DNA of 64,000 nucleotides from NCBI GenBank assembly GCA_044224515.1, contig JBGAKH010000004.1:248001-312000 (forward strand), in the 5' to 3' direction. This document shows, piece by piece, positions 9,697 through 18,986 of the stretch (within the stretch, counting starts at the first letter, position 1; each line of letters opens with the position of its first letter). Both the position numbers and the translations under genes were made by a program. Source of the stretch: JBBATK01 sp044224515. GTDB taxonomy: Bacteria; Bacteroidota; Ignavibacteria; Kapaibacteriales; NICIL-2. The notes beneath the pieces were generated by a model. It was given only the letters and a program-made list of their open reading frames with translations. It had not been told where the DNA came from and ran no database searches.

Positions 9697-10536
9697 ATGA
9701 AAACGATTCTGTTATTATGTATGGTATTGTTTGCGGTCCTTGTAAACTCCTGCGACGAAATTGGGATGCCGTATGAGAAGAAGACTGACGGCGGACCTGT
9801 TGACACGACGAAAGTCTATAAGACAGCGTTTCTTGAGGATTTCACCGGTGCAACATGTCGCAACTGTCCGGCCGGACATCGTCTTGTCAACACCCTGCGC
9901 TCCACCTATGGTGAACGACTTATCACGATGTCGGTACATGCCGGTGGATTTGCCGAACCCGATGCACCAAAATATCCGGGAGACTATCGCACTGCGGCAG
10001 GCAATACATTGAACTCAACCTTTGGTATTAGCAGCTATCCGAGTGGACTCATCAATCGTTCCACTTTCGAAGACCAGTTTGTTCAAAGTTCAACGGCGTG
10101 GGCAACGGACGTAGCCGCAGTTGTGGCTCAAGAAGCTTCAATAAAACTAGAACTCAGTCCAGTCTATACGGCCGCCAGTGGAGATGTTGCCATTAGTGTC
10201 AAGGCCACAGCCGTTAAGGCCTTTAGCCTTAGCTCTTCGCTTAACGTCGCACTTTACGTTGTCGAAGACTCCGTGATTGCTCCTCAACTTGACGGTTCGA
10301 CTTATATCGCAGACTATGTGCACCGCGACATGTTGCGCGATGCCCCACTGGGCGCCCTTGGCTCGGAACTCTCATCGTCGTTGAATTGGACCAAAGGCGC
10401 GTCGGTTACCAATACTTATCACACTTCGCTTAGCGCTAAAAACTGGAACCCCGCGCACATCAAGATCATCGCTGTTGTTTGTGAAAAAGCACCAACCTAC
10501 TCAGTTTGGCAGGCAGCGGAATCCGGTTTGAAGTAG
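9697..10536 (+). CDS. Omp28-like outer membrane lipoprotein with thioredoxin-like CxxC
   Basis: 279-aa predicted lipoprotein: an N-terminal hydrophobic segment ends in the lipobox LVNSC, with Cys19 as the lipidation site. Residues 44-60 read FLEDFTGATCRNCPAGH, the signature of the Omp28-related family, whose N-terminal half is a thioredoxin-like fold with a CxxC pair (Cys54, Cys57). A GISSYPSGLINR stretch near 110-120 would be the cis-Pro loop region of that fold. The C-terminal half (about 145-279) is beta-rich. Likely periplasmic-facing or surface lipoprotein, perhaps acting in thiol chemistry or protein folding; that role is inference from the fold. A GGAGAG ribosome-binding site precedes the ATG. 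Confidence 0.75.
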   Translation: MKTILLLCMVLFAVLVNSCDEIGMPYEKKTDGGPVDTTKVYKTAFLEDFTGATCRNCPAGHRLVNTLRSTYGERLITMSVHAGGFAEPDAPKYPGDYRTAAGNTLNSTFGISSYPSGLINRSTFEDQFVQSSTAWATDVAAVVAQEASIKLELSPVYTAASGDVAISVKATAVKAFSLSSSLNVALYVVEDSVIAPQLDGSTYIADYVHRDMLRDAPLGALGSELSSSLNWTKGASVTNTYHTSLSAKNWNPAHIKIIAVVCEKAPTYSVWQAAESGLK

Positions 10537-10712
10537 TCCTGGAGCATTTCTGAGCAAAATTTTTCCGTGCGCCTGAGTCATTCAGGCGTTTGCACCTGCG
10601 ATGCATCGTTAGGGTTTAGCTTCAAAATTCAGTTGTCTATATCAAATATTTGCTGCAAATTCGCAGCTCTTAAAAATGCAGCGACATGTTACACCTGTCG
10701 TGGCTATACGTC

Positions 10713-10794
10713 GGAGGGCTCGCATAATGGTATTGCAGCAGTCTTGAAAACTGCCGGGCGCAAGCCTGTGGGGGTTCGAGTCCCTCGCCCTCCG
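10713..10794 (+). tRNA. tRNA-Ser(UGA)
   Basis: Class II tRNA. The acceptor stem GGAGGGC (10713-10719) pairs with GCCCTCC (10787-10793), with G as discriminator. The anticodon stem GCAGT/ACTGC encloses a loop with anticodon TGA (10745-10747). The long variable arm has a 5-bp stem (10755-10759 with 10764-10768), and the T arm is GGGGG-TTCGAGT-CCCTC. CCA is not encoded. Confidence 0.95.
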
Positions 10795-10804
10795 CGACTT
10801 CTTC

Positions 10805-10833
10805 AAACGCCTCTTCATGAGGCGTTTTGTCTT
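10805..10833 (+). terminator. Terminator after tRNA-Ser(UGA)
   Basis: Perfect 9-bp inverted repeat (AAACGCCTC at 10805-10813 with GAGGCGTTT at 10819-10827, loop TTCAT) followed by TTTTGTCTTT. It begins 10 bp after the tRNA 3' end. Confidence 0.85.
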
Positions 10834-11038
10834 TAGGGTGCACCTTTGGTTCCCTTCCTTCCGCGCTTGCTCTTACTACAGAGTTCTAAACTTGTCACAA
10901 CACCTATTCAAGATTTTAGACCGTCGCAATCCTGCGTGTCGGAATGTTGGCAATTGCCCTTCCGTGCACACGTCTGCTCGTCGAGACACACACAACGCGA
11001 CTCGCTGACTTAACAACTCTGCGATGGTGATTAGACGC

Positions 11039-11449
11039 TCAGCTCGTCTGAGATTCCTGGCCATGGTGTAACCAGTACCAGCTCCGGAAGGATGGATCTT
11101 CTTGTGTCCAATATGTTGGTAAGAGTACCGTGTTCTCGAGTGTCTTCAAACGTCGCGTGTAGACCATTGCCGAGAGTACAAAACTCAGATCCTCAACACC
11201 TACTTTAAAGGTCTCCGGACCGGGTGGCGGCGGAGGAGGAGGAGGGGGCGGCGGCGCACCTTCAACTGCCGGTGCCGCCTTCACTACTTTCGGTGGCGGT
11301 GGCACATTCTTTTGTACGTGCACCGGGTAACCGTTATGCTCAAGCACGGCTTTGATAAAAGCAGCGCGCTCCGCTGTGGCATCTTTCTCCAGTACGGCGC
11401 ACCGAACGCCATTGAGTGATTCAACTGTGTGTTTGCCGCTTATAGTCAT
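11039..11449 (-). CDS. Proline-rich protein of unknown function at the end of the nuo operon
   Basis: 136 aa, not recognised. The ATG at 11449 starts 2 bp after the nuoN stop codon, so it is almost certainly co-transcribed with nuoN. Residues 1-48 look like a small alpha/beta domain (KHTVESLNGVRCAVLEKDAT). Residues 49-78 are proline-rich, with an uninterrupted run of 11 prolines at 66-76. The C-terminal ~58 residues (from ETFKVGVEDLSFVLSAM) contain no clear transmembrane segment and end in an aromatic-rich YWTQEDPSFRSWYWLHHG. The frame reads on upstream into nuoN, but the ATG at 11449 is the natural start. The polyproline run would need EF-P for efficient translation. A role in complex I assembly is only a guess from position. 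Confidence 0.7.
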   Translation of the reverse strand: MTISGKHTVESLNGVRCAVLEKDATAERAAFIKAVLEHNGYPVHVQKNVPPPPKVVKAAPAVEGAPPPPPPPPPPPGPETFKVGVEDLSFVLSAMVYTRRLKTLENTVLLPTYWTQEDPSFRSWYWLHHGQESQTS

Positions 11450-11451
11450 AT

Positions 11452-12873
11452 TCAGATTCCTGTGCTCAAAGAGTATAACCCGTCGTATATCGCACTTGCA
11501 AAACCAACGACCAGAATACCGATCACGCAAAACACTAACGAAGCTCTCACCATAGCGCTACTCTTGAAATGTTCAAGAGGGGTATCATTGCTGGAGATAA
11601 ACATGGCTTTAACTACAAGCAGATAATAGTACAGCGAAATCGTTGCATTTACTGTAGCGATTATGAGCAACCAATAAGTGCCCTTCTGCGCAACCGCTGC
11701 GAAGAGAAAGAGTTTACCAAAAAAGCCTGCAGCCGGTGGTATACCTGCCAACGAGAACAATGCCAACATCATAGTCAAACTGAGCATAGGGTTGGTTTTG
11801 TAGAGACCGTTGTAGTCTTCTATTTCCTCTTTACCGTACTGTGCAGAGATGACCGACACGACGCCGAAAGCACCCAGATTTGAGAAGATGTAAATGAAAA
11901 CGAAATACAGAACGGATGACATACCTACCTGCGATGCAGCACTAACTCCCAGCAGAATAAAGCCTGCCTGCGCTATAGAAGAGAATGCAAGAAAGCGTTT
12001 GAGATTATGTTGTCGAATGGCGAAGAGATTACCCACTGTCATCGTTAAGACAGCTAGTACGTTGAGAATAGGCACCCACAAACCAACCAAATTGCGGAAC
12101 ACAGAGAATGCAGTGATGACAAGTATAAAGACAGCCGCACCCTTCGATATTACCGAGAGATACGAGCTCACATTCACCGGAGCGCCTTCGTAGACGTCGG
12201 CTGTCCACAAGTGAAATGGGACCAAGGAGATCTTGAATGCGAGTCCGGCGAGAAAGAAAATGCAGCCAAGGGCTTGCACACTGCCGAGACTCATTCTCTG
12301 ACTCAAGTCCGAAAAGTACAGACTCCCGTAGGCTCCGTAAATCATGGATAGACCAAACATCGTGATGCCTGACGACAGAGCGGCAAGTAGGAGAAGTTTG
12401 ATACCTGCTTCCGATGACTTGCTTTCATGCTTCTGAAATGCAGCCAATCCGGCGATGGGAATTGTTGCCAATTCCAATCCCACAGTAAACATCAAGAAGT
12501 GTCCGGCTGAAATCATGAAGTCCATTCCAATCAAAGTAGACAGCATCAGCACGATATACTCGCTTTGCTTGTCGCGATTCTCTGCTTTGTCAAACCAGCT
12601 CGTCGATTGCATGAGAACGATCAAGGTACCTAGATTAAGAATTGTCTTCATGTTCGCGACAAGTGCTCCTGTTTGGAACATACCTCCAAATAGCACCGCC
12701 GTGTCTTGTGGTACCAAGGCACCAAGACTAATCAAGCCCACTAATACAATCGCTATTCTTGGGATAAGATGTTTGCGCGCGTCGCTGAAGAACAGTTCGG
12801 CGCACAACAGTAGAAATGCTGCTATGGTAAGCAACACTTCATTTCTCATCGCTAACAAATCCGTCCAAACCAT
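11452..12873 (-). CDS. nuoN: NADH-quinone oxidoreductase subunit N (NuoN), operon copy
   Basis: Antiporter-like proton-pumping subunit of complex I, 473 aa, in the main nuo operon 9 bp after nuoM. Key residues: Glu134 (VGLELATIPI), Lys214 before SLVPFHLWTADVYEGAP, Lys244, and SLAGIPPAAGFFGK around 380. The usual WVPDVYEGSPT motif is changed to WTADVYEGAPV, so this copy is more diverged than the detached NuoN at 2422-3855. The stop is 2 bp before the start of the proline-rich ORF. Confidence 0.95.
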   Translation of the reverse strand: MVWTDLLAMRNEVLLTIAAFLLLCAELFFSDARKHLIPRIAIVLVGLISLGALVPQDTAVLFGGMFQTGALVANMKTILNLGTLIVLMQSTSWFDKAENRDKQSEYIVLMLSTLIGMDFMISAGHFLMFTVGLELATIPIAGLAAFQKHESKSSEAGIKLLLLAALSSGITMFGLSMIYGAYGSLYFSDLSQRMSLGSVQALGCIFFLAGLAFKISLVPFHLWTADVYEGAPVNVSSYLSVISKGAAVFILVITAFSVFRNLVGLWVPILNVLAVLTMTVGNLFAIRQHNLKRFLAFSSIAQAGFILLGVSAASQVGMSSVLYFVFIYIFSNLGAFGVVSVISAQYGKEEIEDYNGLYKTNPMLSLTMMLALFSLAGIPPAAGFFGKLFLFAAVAQKGTYWLLIIATVNATISLYYYLLVVKAMFISSNDTPLEHFKSSAMVRASLVFCVIGILVVGFASAIYDGLYSLSTGI

Positions 12874-12882
12874 GACAAGGTC

Positions 12883-14373
12883 CTACTGAAGTTTCGTAAG
12901 TATATTTTGAACACTGGCACCGGTCATCTCAGACAACCAGTACGGTGCCATCCCCATACCGATCACGGCAAGAAGCAAGGTGACAACTGTAAGCTTTTCC
13001 TGCCACTTCGCATCCTGCAATTCCTTGAAGTGCTCATCCCCCAACGGTCCAAGCAGCATTTGTCCAACTGCTCGAAGAATATAAACGGCCGTTGCAACAA
13101 TCGACGAGACTGCCACAATGGTAGCAACGCGATGGAAAGGGTCGGAGTGCTGAAAGGCTCCGACAAAAATTCCCATTTCCGCAACGAATCCGCTCAAACC
13201 TGGAAGTCCAAGTGAAGCCATACCGGCAATGACGTAGGTAACAGACAGGAAGGGCATCACTTTCATGAGACCTCCCATTTTGTCAATCATTCGAGTGTGC
13301 GTTCTTCCATAAATCATTCCAATCAAGGCAAAGAAGAGGGCTGTCATCAAACCGTGTGAGAGCATCTGAAGGATTGCGCCGTTCACGGCAGACTTATTAA
13401 ACATCAGGAGACCGAATAGCACCAACCCACAGTGACTCACAGAAGAGTAAGCATTGATGTACTTTAGGTCCTTTTGAACAATCGCACCGAGTGCTCCATA
13501 GAGTACTGAGATACCGGTGAGGATAATGAAGACCCATGACATTTCGCGAGCGGCATCAGGCAAGAGATTCATGGCAACTTTAAAGCAACCGTATCCTCCA
13601 AGTTTCATCAATACACCCGCATGCAACATGGATACGGCTGTAGGTGCTGAGGCGTGACCGTCGGGAGACCACGTATGAAAGGGGAACATCGCACCCAACA
13701 CGCCAAAGCCAATAAAGGTCAAGGGGAAAAACAAGAGCTGGTCTTGTAATGGCAAGTGCAGCACGGAGATCTCTTCAAGACTAAAGCTGAAGTGTCCGAG
13801 TTGTGCGCTTGCACTAAAGGCAATACCCAACAATCCGGCGAGCAGCAAGGCTGAGCCGCCCATCAGCATCAAGGTTAACTTCATGGCTGAATATTCTTTC
13901 GGTCCACTCCCCCAGATCCCAATCAGGAGGTACATCGGAATTACCGCGATCTCGTAAAAGAGGAACATCGTAAACAGGTCGAGCGAGATAAAGAAACCGT
14001 ACACTCCTGTTGCAAGGAGTATCAACGATATGAAGAACTCTTTGGATTGAAACTGCACTTCCCACGAAGCGAAGACACCTGCAAACACGACAATGCTGGT
14101 AAGCATAATCAGAGCAACCGACACGCCATCAACGCCAACGCTGTAGTAGATATGCAAACTGCTAAACCATAGATAGCTGCTCTTAAACAATGTCTGTCCA
14201 ATACCGTTACCAGCGCTTTGTGTCAGGTAGTTCAATACCAAGGCAACCGATTGAAGCAGTTGAACGGACATTCCGATGGCCGACACCATGCGTACTTGCT
14301 TGAAGTCTTTACAAAAGACCAATGCAATCACCGTGAGGACCGGAACAATGATGAAAAACGATAAGATATCCAT
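12883..14373 (-). CDS. nuoM: NADH-quinone oxidoreductase subunit M (NuoM), operon copy lacking the TM7 lysine
   Basis: Antiporter-like subunit of complex I, 496 aa from the ATG at 14373 (an upstream in-frame TTG at 14385 is a weaker start). Glu141 (FLFYEIAVIPMYLLIGIWG) and Lys257 (GVLMKLGGYG) of the proton channel are present. However, the segment that normally reads K-x-P-x-x-P-x-H-x-W-L-P-D-A-H is FGVLGAMFPFHTWSPDGH here, so the conserved TM7 lysine is replaced by Leu226 and the following proline by Ala. The detached NuoM at 3927-5465 keeps that lysine. Otherwise it is full length and ordered normally between nuoL and nuoN. Confidence 0.95.
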   Translation of the reverse strand: MDILSFFIIVPVLTVIALVFCKDFKQVRMVSAIGMSVQLLQSVALVLNYLTQSAGNGIGQTLFKSSYLWFSSLHIYYSVGVDGVSVALIMLTSIVVFAGVFASWEVQFQSKEFFISLILLATGVYGFFISLDLFTMFLFYEIAVIPMYLLIGIWGSGPKEYSAMKLTLMLMGGSALLLAGLLGIAFSASAQLGHFSFSLEEISVLHLPLQDQLLFFPLTFIGFGVLGAMFPFHTWSPDGHASAPTAVSMLHAGVLMKLGGYGCFKVAMNLLPDAAREMSWVFIILTGISVLYGALGAIVQKDLKYINAYSSVSHCGLVLFGLLMFNKSAVNGAILQMLSHGLMTALFFALIGMIYGRTHTRMIDKMGGLMKVMPFLSVTYVIAGMASLGLPGLSGFVAEMGIFVGAFQHSDPFHRVATIVAVSSIVATAVYILRAVGQMLLGPLGDEHFKELQDAKWQEKLTVVTLLLAVIGMGMAPYWLSEMTGASVQNILTKLQ

Positions 14374-14417
14374 ATGACTATTCAAAGTTCATTCTTAGGA
14401 AGCAACCACAACCAAGC

Positions 14418-16334
14418 TTAGTGATGAAGGCCAAACCAAAACCACAAGACTAATCCTACACTTGAGAGTACAACAACAAAAGCGTACCATTGGAGCTGAC
14501 CGGACTGGAAGGATTTTATACGATCGGAGATAAAATTCGTGCTGTGAGCAATACCGTTCATAGAACCATCAACGATATGTCGGTCAAACCATGCAATCGG
14601 AGTCGAGACTCTATTGAAGATGATCTTCTTCGTGACGAAGAGATACACTTCATCGATGTAAAACTTGCGATAGGCCGCCGAATACAAGGCTCCCAACGAG
14701 GATGCAATAGAGTCAGGTCGCCGGTTCTTGACGCGATACAACAGCGTCGCGACCACAATGCCCAGTACCGCCACTGCCACCGAGGCAGCAGCAATATTCA
14801 TGTGCATCGGACTTTCAAAAGGAATGCGATCGCTACTGACTAAGGAACCAAAGGGTATGAAACCAACTGTGACGGAGGCAAGCCCCAGGAAGAGCAACGG
14901 ACCGGTCATCGTCAGCGGAGCCTCGTGCGGACTATGGTGATAGTGTGGCTCCGATGACCAAAAGATGCGGTAGTACAAACGAAACATGTAAAAGGCAGTG
15001 AGTCCTGCTACAAAGTACTCAATGGCGAAAAGCGTCGTGTTATGCTCAAAGGCTGCAACCAAAATTTCATCTTTAGAGAAAAACCCTGCAAAGGGAGGAA
15101 TACCCGCTATGGCCAGACACGCGATAAGAAATGTACTATGGGTCAAGGGCATAAACTTGCGTAATCCACCCATATCGTCCATCTCATTGCTATGCACCGC
15201 ATGAATAACAGCTCCGGCGCCCAAGAAGAGGAGAGCTTTGAACATGGCGTGTGTAAAGAGGTGGAACATCGATGCCATATATCCGAGTCCGTGTTCACCA
15301 CCATATCCGGAAACACCAAGAGCCAACATCATATAGCCGATTTGCGACATCGTGCTATAAGCGAGTACCCTCTTGATGTCTGTCTGTGTGCAAGCAATGA
15401 TGGCAGCGAACAGAGAGCTTAGTGCGCCAACCCAGGCTACGATATCCAAGGCTCCGGGAGCTGCCAGTGCGAAGACCGGGAACAAGCGCGCTACCAAGTA
15501 TACGCCTGCCACAACCATGGTGGCAGCATGAATAAGCGCTGAAACCGGCGTCGGACCCTCCATGGCATCCGGCAACCAGATATGCAAAGGAAACATCGCC
15601 GACTTCCCTGCCCCACCCATAAATATGAGCACGGCTGCCCACGTCGTCAAGGAACATCCCATAAAGAGCTGCGCCGGCTGGGTGAACAATGTACCTTGAG
15701 TATTTGTCAAGCTCAGAAAGTCAAAGGTACCGGTAGAAAAGGACATCAACAGAATGCCGAGTAAAAAGCCTAAGTCCGCAAAACGTGTGACAATAAAGGC
15801 CTTCTTCGAGGCAGCTACAGCCGACGGTTTGTCATAGTAAAATCCGATGAGCAGATACGAAGACAAGCCCACTAACTCCCAAAACATATACATCTGAAAG
15901 ATGTTTGTCGCAACCACCAAACCAAGCATGGAAAAACTGAAGAGCGAAAGAAAGGAGTAGAATCTCGCAAATCCGGGATCACCCTTCATGTAACCAAGGC
16001 TGTAGATGTGGACCATAAACGACACTGTCGTGATGACTACCAACATCATAACCGAGATTGGGTCCAACAAGACGCCAAGGTCGATGTGAAGCACATCGCT
16101 GAAGCGCAACCAGACCATGTTAAAGGCCGTGATTTGCGCATAGGCCGTTTCGTGTACTCCACGAGCAATGAAGTAATTGAAAGCCGTGTAAAGAGACAAG
16201 ACAAAAGCCGTCCCCATACTCAACGTTCCAATCAGTCCCGACACAAATGCTTTCATTCGCCCTCCTAACAATCCCGTTACGAGGAAGGCCAGAAATGGCA
16301 GTATGAGAATCCAGAGGCTAGATGAATAATCCAT
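14418..16334 (-). CDS. nuoL: NADH-quinone oxidoreductase subunit L (NuoL)
   Basis: Distal antiporter-like subunit of complex I with the long lateral helix, 638 aa. Key residues: Glu153 (MFWELVGLSSYLLIGFYY), Lys244 in GGAGKSAMFPLHIWLPDAMEG, and the PTPVSALIHAATMV motif. The C-terminal ~130 residues carry the lateral-helix region and a final membrane anchor. It contains the FSKDEI motif near 400 typical of NuoL. Ordered nuoK-nuoL-nuoM in the operon, with 53 bp upstream of its start and 44 bp after its stop. Confidence 0.96.
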   Translation of the reverse strand: MDYSSSLWILILPFLAFLVTGLLGGRMKAFVSGLIGTLSMGTAFVLSLYTAFNYFIARGVHETAYAQITAFNMVWLRFSDVLHIDLGVLLDPISVMMLVVITTVSFMVHIYSLGYMKGDPGFARFYSFLSLFSFSMLGLVVATNIFQMYMFWELVGLSSYLLIGFYYDKPSAVAASKKAFIVTRFADLGFLLGILLMSFSTGTFDFLSLTNTQGTLFTQPAQLFMGCSLTTWAAVLIFMGGAGKSAMFPLHIWLPDAMEGPTPVSALIHAATMVVAGVYLVARLFPVFALAAPGALDIVAWVGALSSLFAAIIACTQTDIKRVLAYSTMSQIGYMMLALGVSGYGGEHGLGYMASMFHLFTHAMFKALLFLGAGAVIHAVHSNEMDDMGGLRKFMPLTHSTFLIACLAIAGIPPFAGFFSKDEILVAAFEHNTTLFAIEYFVAGLTAFYMFRLYYRIFWSSEPHYHHSPHEAPLTMTGPLLFLGLASVTVGFIPFGSLVSSDRIPFESPMHMNIAAASVAVAVLGIVVATLLYRVKNRRPDSIASSLGALYSAAYRKFYIDEVYLFVTKKIIFNRVSTPIAWFDRHIVDGSMNGIAHSTNFISDRIKSFQSGQLQWYAFVVVLSSVGLVLWFWFGLHH

Positions 16335-16387
16335 CGTTTTGTCGTATTAGAAGCATCAGTCACTCGAGGCACACTCGAACCTGACTA

Positions 16388-16705
16388 CTAGTATTTCATT
16401 TTACTTATCTCTTCAGCATTAACCGAACGGAAGTTCTTGTAAATCGCCACGATGATTGCAATAGCGACAGCCGCCTCTGCGGCCGCGATACCGATGATGA
16501 ACAAGGAGAAAAAGACGCCGTGATTTTTGTCGGGATACAAGTAATAGTTGAAGGCAACGAAATTGAGTGCAACAGCGTTCAACACGAGTTCCGTCGACAT
16601 TAAAATCGCGAACAAGTTTTTGCGCGTCATGAAGCCGTACACTCCGATGAAAAACATCAGCGTACTTACTATAATGACGTGCGACAGTGGAATATCAAGT
16701 AGCAT
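16388..16705 (-). CDS. nuoK: NADH-quinone oxidoreductase subunit K (NuoK)
   Basis: Small three-helix membrane subunit of complex I, 105 aa. The start at 16705 (MLLDIPLSH) lies 4 bp after the nuoJ stop and gives the family's usual length; a longer frame overlapping nuoJ is unlikely. Conserved glutamates are present: STELVLNAVALNFVAF (TM2) and GIAAAEAAVAIAIIVAIYK (TM3). Confidence 0.95.
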   Translation of the reverse strand: MLLDIPLSHVIIVSTLMFFIGVYGFMTRKNLFAILMSTELVLNAVALNFVAFNYYLYPDKNHGVFFSLFIIGIAAAEAAVAIAIIVAIYKNFRSVNAEEISKMKY

Positions 16706-16709
16706 AGGC

Positions 16710-17216
16710 TTAGGATTCTGAATCCCTCCGTGCGATGATGATAGCAGCAACCATGGCAGCCAAGAGGAGCACACTGATTACTTCAAAAGGTAACATGTAA
16801 CCATTCTCACCCGTGCTTACCAACGATGCACCCAAAGCGCGCACGGATGTGTCGCCCGGAGTGCTGCGCATCGGAAAAGCATTGTAGGCCAGGAAGCTGC
16901 TAATACAGGTCATTGCGCCAACCGCCGCCGCAAGAGCACTGAGTCCAACTTTAGCCTTCCCCACTGCGGGTTGACGCTCTCCGGCGCTGCTTGTTAACAT
17001 GACGGAGAAGATGATCAACACGATAATGCCACCCGCATAGAGTGTAAGCTGCGAAGCAGCCAAAAACATGTAGTCCATCAGAAAGTATACACCTGCCGTA
17101 GCGATAAGTACGAAAAGCAGGTACACAGCTGCACGCAAAATCCGTGAACTGGTTACCGTGAGTACGGACCCAATCAGGATAATGGCGGACATGAGATAAA
17201 AAAGTACTGGCTTCAT
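16710..17216 (-). CDS. nuoJ: NADH-quinone oxidoreductase subunit J (NuoJ)
   Basis: Five-helix membrane subunit of complex I, 168 aa. The conserved TM3 segment with the pi-bulge region is visible as FLAASQLTLYAGGIIVLIIFSVMLT. It sits between nuoI and nuoK with short gaps, as is normal for the operon. Confidence 0.94.
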   Translation of the reverse strand: MKPVLFYLMSAIILIGSVLTVTSSRILRAAVYLLFVLIATAGVYFLMDYMFLAASQLTLYAGGIIVLIIFSVMLTSSAGERQPAVGKAKVGLSALAAAVGAMTCISSFLAYNAFPMRSTPGDTSVRALGASLVSTGENGYMLPFEVISVLLLAAMVAAIIIARRDSES

Positions 17217-17267
17217 AGGAGTCTGTCGAATCTGTCGTATCTGTAGAACCTGCTAAAGAATCGAATA

Positions 17268-17762
17268 TCAATCGGTCGCTTTCTCTTCCACACCTTCCAT
17301 AATCTTGGATCCGGGTTTATTGAGGATTTTGATTAAGTCAACGCGATCGAACGTAGCGTGCTCGAAGTCTTGCGACATCACAATGGCGTCCGTGGGACAA
17401 GCCTTAATGCAGAGATTGCAGAATGTGCACATCGCTAGATTGTACACAAACTTGTCGATGATCTTTTGCTTCTTCCCCGCTTCATTGACGATCTGATCGC
17501 TGACAATGCGAATGGTACCGTTGGGACACGCAAGTTCACAGGCAGAACAGCCTGTGCACTTGTGTTCGTTTTTCTCATCGTGCAACAAGACAACTTCACC
17601 ACGAAAACGCTCAAACATCTGAAGTGTATCGCGGTTTTCAGGATACTGTTGCGTTACGATCTCGCTCGGATGCGTCACATAGTGTCCGGTGACTTTCATC
17701 CCCTTCACAAGTGACTTCACTCCGTTTACGATGTCTTTTATGTATTCACTGACTTCATTCAT
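17268..17762 (-). CDS. nuoI: NADH-quinone oxidoreductase subunit I (NuoI), 2x[4Fe-4S]
   Basis: Peripheral-arm ferredoxin-like subunit carrying clusters N6a and N6b, 164 aa. It has two CxxCxxCxxxCP motifs: Cys69/72/75/79 and Cys112/115/118/122. In an enzyme without NuoE/F/G, this subunit with NuoB and NuoC/D is the likely entry point for electrons from an external donor such as ferredoxin; that is inference. Located 119 bp downstream of nuoH. Confidence 0.95.
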   Translation of the reverse strand: MNEVSEYIKDIVNGVKSLVKGMKVTGHYVTHPSEIVTQQYPENRDTLQMFERFRGEVVLLHDEKNEHKCTGCSACELACPNGTIRIVSDQIVNEAGKKQKIIDKFVYNLAMCTFCNLCIKACPTDAIVMSQDFEHATFDRVDLIKILNKPGSKIMEGVEEKATD

Positions 17763-17881
17763 GGTGTCATGAAGAATAAGTATCCAAAAGCGTTGTTTAT
17801 CAAACTGCTACCTACACATCCTTAATTGCCTGTCAAAAAACCTATGCTACGTCCACTACTCTTCGCGTCAGGTCATGTGGC

Positions 17882-18958
17882 TTAGAAGTACAATCCCGAA
17901 ACCACCACAAAGGCAGTGATCACAAGGTTAATAATGCTCAGAGGCATGAGGTACTTCCATTCCAATGTCAAAAGTTGGTCAATGCGCAGACGCGGAAAGG
18001 TCCAACGGAACCACATCATCAAGAAAATGATAAAGCCAACTTTCGCAAAGAACCAAATAACCGGCGGAATGAAATCCATGATGCCATTGAATGCCGCCCA
18101 GCCACCAACATGAAAGGGCATCCATCCACCTAAGAACACTGTGGCGGCGATGGCTGAAATGATAAACATGTTGACATACTCCGCAAGAAAGAAGAAGGAG
18201 AACTTGATACCCGAGTATTCCGTATGGAAACCCGCGGTGAGCTCAGACTCAGCTTCGGCGATATCGAAGGGTCCACGATTGGTTTCTGCAGTCCCTGCTA
18301 TGACATAGATGATAAAGGCGAAGAAGACCGGGATGTGTCCTTTAAATATCCACCAACCGTCAGCTTGCGAATTGATTATTGTCGAAAGCTGCAGTGACCC
18401 TGTGAGCATGACGATGGTTAATAATGACAAGCCAATGGATATCTCATAGCTCAACACTTGCGCCCCACTGCGAATAGCACCAATGAGCGAATACTTATTC
18501 GAACTCGACCATCCGGCAAGTAAAATTGATACAACGCCGATGCTTGAAACTGCAGTGATATAGAATAAGCCAATATCGAAGTCCATGACCTGTAAACCCT
18601 TGCCAAAAGGGATGACCGCAATAGCCATGAATGAGGCAATGATGATGACAAAGGGTGCCAAATTGAATATGAAAGAGTCAGCCTGACGCGTCATCAAGGG
18701 CTCCTTAAACAGAAGTTTGATGAAGTCGGCAAAGGTCTGTGCCAGACCCCATGGACCAACTCGCATTGGACCTAACCGTTGCTGAAAGAGTGCACACACC
18801 TTGCGCTCGATGTACACCATCGACAAGCCCATGAGGGCGAAAAAGCCCTGAAAGACTAAGGCAACGAGCACCATTTCGACCACTTCGGTCATAACCGGGC
18901 TCAACTGCGCGCTTAGCGATTGATGGATGGCACTAGTAAGAGATGAGAAGTCTTGCAC
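17882..18958 (-). CDS. nuoH: NADH-quinone oxidoreductase subunit H (NuoH)
   Basis: Membrane subunit of complex I that forms much of the quinone channel, 358 aa. It has the conserved signature ERKVCALFQQRLGPMRVGPW at about 51-70 and the acidic loop ETNRGPFDIAEAESELTAGF at about 224-243. The start appears to be a GTG at 18958. It follows nuoD directly (28 bp), with no nuoE, F or G in between, the gene order seen in NADH-module-less complexes. Confidence 0.95.
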   Translation of the reverse strand: MQDFSSLTSAIHQSLSAQLSPVMTEVVEMVLVALVFQGFFALMGLSMVYIERKVCALFQQRLGPMRVGPWGLAQTFADFIKLLFKEPLMTRQADSFIFNLAPFVIIIASFMAIAVIPFGKGLQVMDFDIGLFYITAVSSIGVVSILLAGWSSSNKYSLIGAIRSGAQVLSYEISIGLSLLTIVMLTGSLQLSTIINSQADGWWIFKGHIPVFFAFIIYVIAGTAETNRGPFDIAEAESELTAGFHTEYSGIKFSFFFLAEYVNMFIISAIAATVFLGGWMPFHVGGWAAFNGIMDFIPPVIWFFAKVGFIIFLMMWFRWTFPRLRIDQLLTLEWKYLMPLSIINLVITAFVVVSGLYF

Positions 18959-18986
18959 AGTTATTCTCGCTTGTCGTAATCAAATC

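Noticed and set aside
16706..16774. Longer start for nuoK
   Set aside because: The extension overlaps nuoJ and adds residues not typical of NuoK; the ATG at 16705 gives the standard length.
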